From the NCBI GenBank assembly GCA_001414345.1, contig LLCB01000055.1:124001-188000 (forward strand): 64,000 nucleotides of DNA. The letters run 5' to 3'. Shown here piece after piece: positions 23,592 through 34,139 of the stretch. The position numbers and the translations under genes are program-made. Position 1 is the first letter of the stretch; every line of letters starts with the position of its first letter. A model generated the notes under the pieces. The model saw only the letters and a list, made by a program, of their open reading frames with translations. It made no database searches and had not been told where the DNA came from. This stretch comes from Hymenoscyphus infarciens (Eukaryota > Ascomycota > Leotiomycetes > Helotiales > Helotiaceae).

Positions 23592-24409
23592 GTTCTAACC
23601 AGTGTTTTGGCTTTCCTCGCCTTGGTCAGCCTAGCACTCTAGAGAGGATAGGCTACCCCTCTCTATTAGGAAAGGAGAGGATAGGCTAATTTCACTTATA
23701 GGCTAGGCTGAATTAGGCAGGAGAGATGCTAAATTTAGATAGGAGAGGCAAGGAAGACTAAAAGATAGGGCTAGGTAAGGAGAGGTGCTAGAGAGGATAG
23801 GATAGAATAGGAAGTATATAAGTAAAAAGTATTAAAATAAGCAAAAAGCAATAAAAAGTACTAATATTATAGACTAATTCAAGAAGTATCAAAAACAATA
23901 ATATTATTAAAGCTACTAAAAGACAAGATATTATACCTAAATTACGTATTATCTTAGTAGATTAGTAACGACCTAATTCTCTTTATTCTACTACTTGCCT
24001 TCTAAGTCCTTTTAAACGGTACTAAATTAAGTGCTCTACTAAGTACTTGATTTACTATAGTAAAACCCCTGTTTTTACTATAGGTATTAATTAGAGACTA
24101 ATATTATATACTTTTCTTAGGTAGTACTACTTCTACTAAATCTACTAATAACACTATAAATAATATATTTAAGGCTAGTATATACTCTACCTAGCCTCCT
24201 CTATAGGCTAGGAAAGGCTACTCTAATACCTCGGATAGGAAAGGATAGGCGGAACAAATTTCAGAATAGGATCGGAGTAGCTAGGAGAAGTGATATATTA
24301 GGATAGAATTAGGCGGGATAGCCTTAAAATAGAGGTAGGAAGGAGAAGAATCGTTAAGACAGGATAGGATAATAGATTAGGCGGGGAAACCCAAAACACT
24401 GGTTCTAAC
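23592..24409. mobile_element. Non-autonomous hAT-like element with 8-bp target duplication
   Basis: The element spans 23600-24401 (802 bp). Its left end CAGTGTTTTGGCTTTCCTCG and right end (reverse complement CAGTGTTTTGGGTTTCCCCG) form inverted repeats that agree at 21 of 23 positions. Both sides are flanked by GTTCTAAC (23592-23599 and 24402-24409), a perfect 8-bp target-site duplication. Ends starting CAGTG plus an 8-bp duplication are diagnostic of hAT transposons. Subterminal copies of GAGGATAGGC-like words occur near both ends. The interior is AT-rich with no transposase frame, so this is a deletion derivative or MITE. Confidence 0.88.
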
Positions 24410-24971
24410 TTTCTAGGATATTTCAAGTAAACTTTATTCTACTTCAATTACTCTAAATTATCTAGGCTAATAGCTTGGATTCTTCTAGGAGAGTGAAATA
24501 ACGGGTTTTTTATTTATTGCGACTTTTAATGTCCACCACGAGTCCATTTTAGGAGGTATAGTTGTGAATTGAGGTTAGTGCCTCGGTTTGTTAACTAAGG
24601 AAAGGTTTAAGAGCTAAATAGTTTCGAGGTTTATTAGAGGAATAGTGAAACGAAAGACAGAAGCTTGAGTAGCATCCTTTTTTTCACGTATCGGAAATTC
24701 TCAACTCTTCACCACATGTGAGAAGCCTTTGTAGTGGATCATTCATTTGTCATAGTTCGCTAGGTGGCTGTTTACTCTCGCTTGGAGTCTCAAGAAGCAT
24801 CCACCAAGGATCCTCAACGTCCATCCTCTCCCACCTGAAGCATCACTGCAGAAACTCAAGTTCCCTTTATCTTTTGTTCTTTAGTCCAGCTCCTCCGTCG
24901 GCAACTCTTCTTCTGAACTAACCACTACAGCGGCATCCATCAATATCTCAAACCAGTTGAGAGGAAGTCCT
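24410..24971. other. Intergenic, between hAT-like element and RING gene
   Basis: AT-rich at first, ordinary later. A 67-codon frame on the plus strand (24718-24921) has no recognisable feature. It probably includes the 3' end of the RING-finger transcription unit. Confidence 0.4.
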
Positions 24972-25843
24972 TCAATGTCTCCATATTCTACTATCTTCAT
25001 AGCCTTCCGGAAATTGATGGGTAAGAGTAGAAAAGAGACTGCGACAGATAGGACATGTTGGATTTCGGCTTTCTTGGAGCCATGTCAGGGTGCAAAAATT
25101 GCCAAAAATATGACCGCATGGAGTTCGGACGGCTGTTTCCGTTGTATCTTCAGGCGAAACCTTGCCTATTTCTTCACGACAGATGTTGCAATCCTTTTCG
25201 GCGAGTTAAGCTCCTTCAGCAATGGTGGCAATAAACTCTCCTCTACCGTATATTTGCCGTGCTTGTCTTCTTCATCCTCCACGATGTTGAAGCACATGAT
25301 GGGTAGCAAGAGTATGAAGAGGTTTCTTGCCTCTGGGCCCGGCAAATTGACATTTAGTGCATTTGGTGGTACCAACCAATATGTACGCATTTCGAAAGTA
25401 GAGTAAGCCTCGACAGCGGCGAATATTCTGTTGAATTCTTTTCGCTCTTCGTTTGCCACGCGAAAATTGGCTTGTTTTGCGGCAAAATAAGCGATTCTCA
25501 CCATTATACAGCCGCTATCCGTCAAATTTCTGATGATTTGTTCCCCGACCTTGACCAATTTGGGGTCTGGGTCAGGTCGACCATCGTTGTTGTAGCGGTA
25601 GGGGAAGAGAGCCCCGAAAGAGAGACCTCCCACCTCTTCAATCTCGGGGCAAACACCGACCGGATGCCGTTCCCTTGAAGAAAATCCGACGTCAAATTTC
25701 CCATAGTGTTGTCCGCTGTGACAATCGACGGTGATGGTGATATTTTTTCGCGAGTCGAAGCCACAATTTTCATGCGACACATGTTGAGTAGTTATTATAA
25801 TAATGTGTGAATTTTTTCCGCTGAATCTTGATAAAGTTCGCAA
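24972..25843 (-). CDS. RING-finger protein, 5' end unresolved
   Basis: A frame open from about 25843 down to 25165 is followed, one frame over, by a classic RING half: DCNICREE, then TPCGHIFGNFC, then PTCPICRSLF, stopping at 24972-24974. Joining ACG|GTAGAG to AAAAG|GAT through a 53-nt intron (about 25191-25243, branch-like CTTAAC) keeps phase and yields KYTDCNICREE, so I read one protein with a C-terminal RING domain, probably an E3 ubiquitin ligase. The upstream part contains EERKEFNRIFAAVEAYSTF and MRTYWLVPPNAL, which I do not recognise. No ATG starts the long frame; it begins at a TTG preceded by a stop, so an upstream exon is missing from my model or the 5' end is damaged. Its surroundings are transposon-rich and AT-rich. 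Confidence 0.5.
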
Positions 25844-26480
25844 CAGATTAGTTGAGGCTGGCTATCGTTGTCGAGGTAAGACGAAAAGGGGAGGCTTTGC
25901 GAATGCTTGTTTGATGTCAAAGTTGATGGATCTTAAAGAGTGCAAAATGTAGGCGCAGTAGAGGGCTTTTTGTATTACTATAGTTTCTGACAAACCTTGG
26001 GTGAATATAGAGACGATGTTTTAAGCTACCACATCTCGCGTTAATGACATTGAAGATTCACCCCCACACTTACAAATAGTACTCGAAAATCGACTATAAC
26101 TTCGCCTTGAACCGCGGGACTATTAATAAGACACAAACTACAATCTCAATGCTGCATTTAACACTCTAAAACTCTCAAATTTAAGTACTGCAGTCAAACA
26201 GTTCGTAATAAATCATTTATTTTACTTACACTACCTAACATATAAAGAACATATAAAGAGAACACACGGCTTTCACAAGCTATAGTACATTTAAATCCTT
26301 TGTACTTACTATCCAAATACAGAGATGTACGTTCCTATTTTAATCATTATTCCACGTTACATAGTTTAAAATATTAACCGAAAGGTTCAGGAGAATTTCG
26401 AATATCAATCTAAATAATTATGAGAAGTTCAAGTATTGCTTCAAACAAATAGAACATATTTAAATCTATCTCCTAGATAT
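25844..26480. other. AT-rich intergenic DNA
   Basis: No gene is visible. It could include the missing first exon or promoter of the RING gene near 25850-25980. The remainder is AT-rich and featureless. Confidence 0.45.
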
Positions 26481-26885
26481 ATCCTTTCCATGTTTAAGAC
26501 GTACAGTCAAAAACGTGTACCTCAAACTGGGTAAAACTGGGCACTATTTTGCGGCTCAATTGTTTAGAACAGTCCAAGTGGCGGGAAAAACGAATCTGAC
26601 TCTCAACTTTGACGCAGTATATCACAACGCCAACGGAAAACCTAAATTAGCTAAATCGCTTTTTTGGAGTACCATTAATCTGACCGCGTTGTGCTAAGAG
26701 CGACTTACTTAAAAAGCTTGAACGGGTCGCTAATTCCCACCACTGAGGTTTTGTCAACCTGGAAAGTGGGGTTGTAAAAGTGGCATTAACCTCATTGCAG
26801 TAGGTTTAAAGTGCTGCTTTCATCGAAAAGTGGAGGGAAAGCGTTACACGTTGTTTTAACTATACGTCTTAAACTTGGAATGGAT
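26481..26885. mobile_element. MITE-like element with ~40-bp terminal inverted repeats, unclassified
   Basis: The left end (26481-26519) contains TTTAAGACGTACAGTCAAAA then ACGTGTA. The reverse complement of the right end (26845-26885) contains TTTAAGACGTATAGTTAAAA then ACGTGTA. Both are preceded by ATCC-TTCCA-G. That is about 40 bp of inverted repeat with a handful of mismatches and a 2-nt indel. No target duplication is evident. The 405-bp interior has no credible coding sequence. Superfamily unknown. Confidence 0.7.
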
Positions 26886-26889
26886 GGCA

Positions 26890-27329
26890 TAAGGGCCTGT
26901 TTGGCTGGCATATTATTTAGAATATGCACTACTAAAAAAGTGACAAAATAAGATCGGATAACTTAATATATTCAACACTTTTAGATATGCTAAAGCGTTT
27001 GGCCAGTATATCTGAAAGGTGCGGCATATCCTAAAATATAGTCAAATATACTTTGAAAAGATATATACTACTAAAACAAGGCAATCATCTAATTATCGTC
27101 TAAAGGACGACAATTGGAAAATATATCCTCGCGTATATTTTATTACTACTACTTAGACAACTATTTTAGTACTGTCTAAGATATACACCAAACGAGCCAA
27201 ACGAGTACCGCTTATATTATTTAAATAATTAGATAAATAACTAAATATATGCCGAGCTACTTTAGAAAGGTCCCGGCAGATTTAATAGATTATTTAATAC
27301 TATCTCAGGGCTAGCCAAACAAGCCCTAA
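26890..27329. mobile_element. Harbinger/Tourist-like MITE with TAA target duplication
   Basis: The element spans 26893-27326 (434 bp). The left end GGGCCTGTTTGGCTGGC and the reverse complement of the right end GGGCTTGTTTGGCTAGC agree at 15 of 17 positions. Both sides carry TAA (26890-26892 and 27327-27329). GG(G)C-TGTTTGG ends and a 3-bp TWA duplication fit the PIF/Harbinger superfamily. The interior is AT-rich without coding capacity. It starts 7 bp after the preceding TIR element. Confidence 0.8.
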
Positions 27330-27847
27330 TCTCCACGGGTCTGGAGAAATGCACTGTGCTTTTCGTAGTCACTGAAATGGGTTTAGCCTTTGAGTTGAAA
27401 TTCGAGAGAAAGGTTCGAATGTACCCGAGAAATGGAATCTTTCATCTGGTACTTGCAAAATTTTGTAGAAATGTCAAGGTTTGAAAATTTCTTATTCCAC
27501 ACTTTCTCAAGGTGGCCGAAGAGCCATGATTGCCAGCCCTTCATCTTCTACTCCCCTAAGAAGAGACATCCAAACTGGTCATAGGTTCCAACATCCACAG
27601 CTCGATTCACCCTCAATCCATCCCCCAACACTCATGCTTTCGACATGTGCACAACCAATTGTCTAATTAAAAGCATTGAAGTAGAGATTGAACTCTCATT
27701 GCTATGAATTTGCAAGCTATGTACAATGTGAAAGATGGAAATCTAATAGCCACCGGCCGATTGAACCATGAATACCACCCCGCTTGCCGTATCTCATCTG
27801 AATATCAAAACGCCTTTGAAGATTTGCCCCTTTGATTCAGTCCATCA
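27330..27847. other. Intergenic, downstream of the FHS permease
   Basis: Ordinary composition; it probably includes the permease 3' UTR. No gene recognised. Confidence 0.45.
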
Positions 27848-29597
27848 CTATCTCTTCTCGATAGAGTTGTAAACTTCCAGTTGGTCAGCTCCTCCCTTCT
27901 CGGCCATCGTGACACTTGGTCTTCTCCCCTCTGATGTGCCAGCATCGCCAATGACACCGGAACCCTCACTACCGGTATATCCGATCTTTGTCGCACTAAA
28001 GCCATCAAGTTCCTTTCGGCAGAAAGTGTTGAGGTAGATTGGGAACGCAAAGGCGACGAAGAATCCAACAAGAGGAACAGTCATGGAGATATGATAGCCC
28101 TTTTTGTCGGCAAGCAGACCAGTCAATGAGGGGAACAGGGCACCACCACAGACGGATGCGACGATCCAAGAAGAACCTCGCTTGGTGTGACGACCCAGAC
28201 CGCGGATAGATAGTGTGAAGATGGTTGGGAAGATGCAGGATTCGAAGAAGAGAACGAGTGAGAGAAATGCTACTCCTGCTTCGCCCTTGATTCCAATAGC
28301 GAGAGCGATGAAAATCATGATGGCGCTCATGAACACAAGTAGAACGAGACGGGGCTTGACAAACATCATGAGACCAGCTGCTGCGAAACGACCAATGGCG
28401 AAAAGACCTTGACCGATAGCGTAACGATCAGATCCTGCAGCTTCAGAGATCTTCGCTGATTCGACGGCATATCTGATGAAGTTTGCAGCAACACCAACCT
28501 AACCACTATTAGTATGCATTTGAGATTTAGGGGCTCTTAAGATGACGTACTTGAGCGCCAACGTAACAAAATTGTGCCGCGACACCGAACATTAATTTGT
28601 ATTGTCTGCGCATCTAGAAGAGGGGAGTCAGTATTGCCATCAAAAAATGTCTCGGGATTCAGGAATGATCCAGGAGTGATTCAAGTGAAAGGAAGTAGCC
28701 TACGGGTTTGTCGACATAACCGGTCAATCCAGAGCATTGCTCAGCTTGCAGAGCCATATCTGCATCGGTAACTTCTGGAAGTGGCGACAAGAAGAAAACT
28801 ATAGCCAAGAGAAAGACAAAAGCAGCAATACCAAGGTAGGTCCATTGTACTTTGCTTAAATCAGTTGGATCGGTATGACTGAAGAAAACACGGGATGCGA
28901 GAAGGGGTGCCATGACCGAGCCGACAGCCTGGAAAGATTGAGACAACTCCAGACGGAATTCAGAAAGTCTTGGAGGTCCACAAGTTGCAATGAATGGATT
29001 GGCGCTGGTCTCGAGAGTTGACAATCCAGATCCGACGATGAAAAGACTGCCACAGAAACCCGGGAAGCTTCGATAGACTGCGGAAGGCCAGAACATGAGT
29101 GCGCCCACGCCGTAGATGCAAAGACCGACGATGAATGTCCAGCGGTAACCGAATTTGCGGACAATCCATCCTGAATAGGTGAGAGGACCAATAAAGTAAG
29201 CTCCGAAATAAGCACCTTGGAGACCGCCGGCTTTTGCTGCAGTGATGTTCAGAGCGGTTTGAAACTTGGCATTGAGGACGTCCAAGAGACCGTAGGCAAA
29301 GCCTGTAGATCGAGTTAGTTTTGTAAAAGTGAGGAGGCAGGAAGTTGCATACCCCACAAGAAGAAAAGGATGGTGACCAAGGTAATTGGGTAGATCGATT
29401 GGCGAACAGTCAAGGCAGAAGCACCCGTCAGACCTCGGTTTGAAACCGACATTCTGTGAGTGTTGTTCATGGCTTCAACGGCGGATGGTCGACGTTGGCC
29501 AAGGACCTTTGAAAAATGTAAGTGTGTGATGGAAGTTGAAGGTGATCAATGGTGTTGTTACCTCCTTGATTTCTGGTTCCTCCTTCTTGCCAAACAT
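27848..29597 (-). CDS. FHS-family major facilitator (L-fucose permease-like sugar transporter)
   Basis: Five exons join in phase: 29597-29562, 29506-29353, 29302-28704, 28613-28551 and 28498-27848, giving 500 aa. Introns are 50-90 nt. The first exon encodes MFGKKEEPEIKE. The protein reads as a 12-span MFS carrier: ITLVTILFFLWGFAYGLLDV is the first span, with the FHS-typical GFAYG. Later come QGAYFGAYFIGPL, RWTFIVGLCIYGVGALMFW, then ETSANPFIATCGPP, and after a central loop FESCIFPTIFTLSIRGLG, characteristic of fucose/glucose permeases of the FHS family. It is therefore probably a plasma-membrane sugar-proton symporter; the substrate cannot be assigned from sequence alone. The C-terminal tail is hydrophilic (about 60 residues). 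The 63-nt exon 4 and two N-terminal exons are small but phase-consistent. Confidence 0.93.
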
Positions 29598-32500
29598 CTT
29601 GACAGATGGATATGTTCTTCGTCGAGGTGGTTTTGTTTAGCGAGCGAGGTTGGAAAGTGATGAAGGTGAAATTATGAAGAAGGATGGTTTGAACTGTTGA
29701 TGCCCAAATCCAAGTGAAGGAATGTGTGATACTTATACCTGATATCCTTTGGAGATATTGAAAGGTCGAATTCATCAACGACTGGACGAGAACGACTTGG
29801 TACTAGTCGGAAGGGAGATCTCGCTGAAGGTTTCGCTGTGCATGACCCCGTCGAGTACTGGCGTCACGCTAAGGCCCAGCGTAGACAAGCGCGAAGAATC
29901 CCGAAGACATCGGCCATGCCGTATGCCAGAAAATGGGGTTTTGAGGCGACACAGGTTTAGATCCGGAGCCGCGACACGGGATCTTTAGTTGGTTTTGCAG
30001 ATATGGCAGTTCATGATATGCATACCCCATGTGTCGCGGCTGCTTGGCTGACATTAGAGGAAGCATTAGCGTCGACGCGAGTAGCGTAGTATGGCATTGT
30101 TGGGGATGGAGAAAAATCCCATGTTATTTGAGACAAGATCTAGCATGGGATTCTCGTGCCAGTATGCAGAAAGCCTGTGTGATGTAGCAGTAACCTACTC
30201 AACAAGCTGAGCAAGTAACATGATATATGTGCCCTAGATAGAAAGAACACTCGGTAGTTACGGTAGTAGGGCTTTTCCCAGAACGACTTCTATTGAAATC
30301 CTTCTTGATTGATAGACGATGTCGAAAAGGTTGCTACAAGATCGGAAGGCTAGGTCCGCCTGCAGTTGATATTAGCCAGTCGTCAGGAGCTAATGCAGGG
30401 AAACCCCCCAACGCCACCAACTAAGCTCTTTTGGGCGTCTTACCCGGGAAAGGAGAGTTTCCATTGGAATTGTCCACACTCGTGACCTCTGAAGCTAGAT
30501 TGGGCGGTTGTCAGTCAAGCATTGTTAGGCTAGGCTGCTTCCCCGCAACTTTGATCGCCGCTCGCCTATTTTGCCCCAGATTTGGCGGGACTCTTCTCCA
30601 GCTTGTTTACATGTCATGAAGATCTCGCAGGAAATCTTTCAACGCTATGTGGGTTAGGGAGGTCGCGTGTGTGTTTTTCGGTCGTCATTCAGCAACATAG
30701 ATATTGGGGATCGATGTTGTACGGAGTACCACAAGCTCGTCCAACCATCGTCTGCTCATCTCCTACCCACCGTTACCACACAAACGTGCTTCTCGCCACA
30801 TTGCAGAGTAGCACTCTCGGATATTCTCATCGTTTTTAATGGTGGTTGTTATGGCGTCGTCTTACCCTTACCTGCATCTCAACATGGCAGTAAACGGTTG
30901 CGGGCTTCTTCCCGCGACCTGCCATCACCAGCCATCTCCTTTTCAATTCCGTGCTTTTCCTTGGAGACTAGCGTGCACGGGTACGTACCAAGAAAAAGCC
31001 ACCGCTGGATTTCTCGCCCTCTTTCACCCCCTTTCCTCAACACCAAGTCTACCCGAGGCTCTGTAACGAAAACACGCTAAATCTCTCCAGAATCCCCCCT
31101 AGTCCCCACATCCCCATAGTCGAACGTGTGGCGCGGGGGAACTAAAATGATAGGGCCGAAAATCTCCAGAAACCTCTCACTTCCAGTATCTGTGGCTGAA
31201 TAGTGTCCTGTTCACAGGAGCCCCGTTTTTCGGTCCAACTATGATTCCTACCTATATCAAATCTTACTGGCTTTCTCGAGTCATGATTTGGATCAAGTTT
31301 TTACTTTCCTAGTCATAAAACTGTTGACGTCCAGTGACGGGGTCCCCGGATGCGCTTTGAATTCAGGGTTCTATTCTACGGCAAGGCCCGAATGATTCCC
31401 TTGACAAGTCGTACGAGATAGGCGCGAGCTTAATTTGTTTTAGAGTCTTTCTCGGTCTTATTGGTTTATGTTTTGCATTACGTTGTTGTTGTCTGCCTGT
31501 CATTGTTTCTTCATTCTTATGAGCTCTTTTTCTTCCCCTCTGGCAGCATTGCAGCTCAAAGTTGTCTCGCAACAATTTCAACTCGGCCCTTCCTTGCCTA
31601 TTTATTTCAGCCGTTGGGTCGGGTCTGAAAGACTGCGTTATCAGTCGGTGAGAATACACTGTGGTAATCAGCCTTCCTTCCACCGGCAGCTCTCACTTGA
31701 CCGACCAAGTTTCGTGGCTTTTACAATGTTCTCCTCTCTTGGGGCTTCTACAAAGGGGAAGATGTTTTCAAATTTGAGAAAACTGCCCTCTTGAAAGTTG
31801 AAGCATGTATTTAAAAATTGAATCTTTTCTCCTCATTCATTTATTCTAATATTCCAACTCTTTTAGAATAACAAAAATAATCCAACACAGTTCTGAAAAT
31901 TACAGATTTTACTCGGGAGGTCGGATATTTTATTAAAAATATGCTAAAAACTTAGAAGAATGAAAATCGTCGAAAAAGGTTCCGACGACAAGAAGCGGTA
32001 CTCGGAGGTGTATTTACTTAACCAAATTGCTCAACGAAGTTAAAACAAGTAAGATTAGTAAACAAAGTTACGATGGTTTTCCTTCAAACCCCTCGTGCTT
32101 TAAAAAATATTGTTGGGGGTTTTTTGATCGGAAACTCGAAGAGCATCTACTAGTATAATTAGTGAATTTCAATAGAAGAAAACAAAATATACCTCATTTC
32201 ATGTAATATCGATATCTGAAAATACCCAGTGTATAAAGCTCGTTCAAAGCTCTGCTAATGTCTTTTTTTATTACGTAAGAGCTCCTTCAAAGAAGGTCCC
32301 GAAGTCCCACCAATTCCAGTATAAGCTCAGGCCCTCTAAACATAGACATCCATTTCTTGAATTTTCTTCCAAAAAGAAGCCTCGTAGAACATAAAACGAC
32401 TTCATTAAATTGACTATGCTAAAACTAAATAGGGCTAGAATTGACTGAGTTTTAGGAAGTGCCAAATAACCTACTAACCTACATACCTCAGAGTGACTTC

Positions 32501-33317
32501 AAAAGCATCTTTTATTTGTTTAGTATAGTGGTAAAGACTCTCACGCTTTACCTGTTTGGACAAACTAGTCTAAAGCAAGGAACTTGCACGTGATCTTCTT
32601 TGTAGTGGACAGTCTAGCGAGATTAGCATTTCTGAAAAGAAGATCGAAATTTTTGTTTCAGGTAGGCAAAGGAAGTGGAAGTCTTGAGTATGGGACAGGT
32701 GACTTAGTCGTAGCCGCGCACTTCCAATTACCTAGTTTGTATTCTTTGGAGCTTCTTTTTAATTAAAAATGTAATACATCTTTTGAAGTAGTTTTCGTGA
32801 GGAATACTTAGGCCAGGTCTTGTGGATAGTGCCAGAATAATCTAACGTCACTCTATTTAATAATTTATGACAAATTAACGAAAGTAGCATCAAATGACAG
32901 ATATTACAATCTCTCTAAATTGTTAAATAGACGTATAGAATACAGTAATACTTTCTAATAGGTCTTGGTAGGCTTGGAGCAAAAGTCTCCCAGCGAAAAA
33001 CCACCCTTCTAAACTGCTTTTTTCCAAGGAAACATTTTTAATTCATACAAAAAAGGGGGGGGAAAGGAGGTAAAGTTTGAAGGGGCGGTTGGTGTGATAA
33101 ATTTATCCCATCAAACAATACAAGGGCTTCACCAGCTGATCTCAGTGTGTAAAGTTATATGATAACATATCCTCCCCCGGTGGTGCTTCATTGGCCGGAC
33201 TTTTTGAGAGGCTGTTCACTGAGATTAAGAAAGTCACAGGGAGGCAATCCTATGACAATTCTAAAGTTAATTTAATACGATGTGTTACGACTCGGAGTTA
33301 AGCCTCCCTTTCAATAA
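29598..33317. other. Gene-poor region, 3.7 kb
   Basis: I find no gene I can support. Open frames at 30667-31080 (+), 31363-31683 (-) and 31468-31794 (+) lack domains or family resemblance, and the last two overlap on opposite strands. 31800-33300 becomes AT-rich. A perfect 12-bp palindrome GATAAATTTATC lies near 33097-33108. The first few hundred bases are the promoter of the permease. Confidence 0.5.
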
Positions 33318-33746
33318 TATTTTATCAACCGTGCTTTTTTCTTCCTAGGTTTTTTCCTTATTTATCATAGAAAAAAGAAAACAAAAGTACTTTTTAAGAT
33401 ATAAGACTTAGCTAGAAAGAACAACTATATCTTCTTATATATTCTCTCTATTTATTACTATATCTAAGTAAGTATAATAAGAATAAACTTACTTCTTAGA
33501 AATTCCCCTTATTATAAGAAATCTTTTTATACTCTTATAAAGTTCTACTAAGACTCTATAAATTTTTTAGATATATATAAAAGTGTCTGTTTTCTTCCTA
33601 AAAAGTTTATAGAGTATGAAAAGAGGGTATAGAGCTCTTATTAGCCATTCTTAAGAATATAATAACATACGTTGTTATCAAGTAAAGAGGGAAAGAGTAT
33701 CTAGGAAATAATTTTTTTTTCTAAAAACACACGGTTTATAAAATAT
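33318..33746. mobile_element. AT-rich element bounded by inverted repeats (probable decayed MITE)
   Basis: ATATTTTATCAACCGTG at 33318-33334 is matched in inverse orientation by 33730-33746 (reverse complement ATATTTTATAAACCGTG), 16 of 17 positions, followed on both sides by T-runs. The 430-bp interior is strongly AT-rich with CpA/TpG scarcity, like the RIP block. No target duplication is recognisable. Confidence 0.5.
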
Positions 33747-33860
33747 CGTAAAAAGAGAAGCTTGACTCGTAACTCACTGTACCCCTGTCTCGCTTATCTG
33801 AACATATATAACAACACGTCTAAACCGAAGTTTAATTACTAAGGATTTGGCAAGGGAGCC

Positions 33861-34139
33861 TTGGAGAATCATCCAGAAGAATCGAGCGTCTTGACAATTT
33901 CGAATAAAACTCCATATTATCCAAGAGTCTTTGATCAGAGAATTTTGGAAGTAATGGAGAAAGATAGAGCTGAAAAGTTAGGATTGTTCTACATACAGCC
34001 TTTCCAAAACACCCTAGAAGACTTGAAAATGAGAAAGAAAAATTACCACGGTCATTTTCCCGTTCAAGGTCTCATTCCTCATCACCAACCACCCACTCCA
34101 AAACCTCCAATACCTGCTTCTTCTCAAGCAAGGGAATAG
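33861..34139 (+). other. Coding-looking open frame, possible gene remnant
   Basis: A 92-codon frame without a proper ATG (the first in-frame ATG is internal, near 33954) reads like real protein in its middle: YYPRVFDQRILEVMEKDRA, then EKLGLFYIQPFQN. An in-frame TAA lies just upstream, followed by an AG that could be a splice acceptor. It abuts the AT-rich element and its 3' end overlaps the alcohol dehydrogenase tail by 68 bp on the opposite strand. It may be the last exon of a gene destroyed upstream, or chance. Confidence 0.25.

Noticed and set aside
26515..26697. 61-codon frame inside a TIR element, considered as a transposase remnant
   Set aside because: Too short, no DDE or DNA-binding motif, and entirely between the inverted repeats of a MITE-sized element.
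30667..31080. 137-codon plus-strand open frame
   Set aside because: It overlaps other frames, has no domain, and its Cys/Ser-rich composition looks like a chance translation of intergenic DNA.
31363..31794. Overlapping 106- and 108-codon frames on opposite strands
   Set aside because: Neither has recognisable features; mutual antisense overlap without other support.
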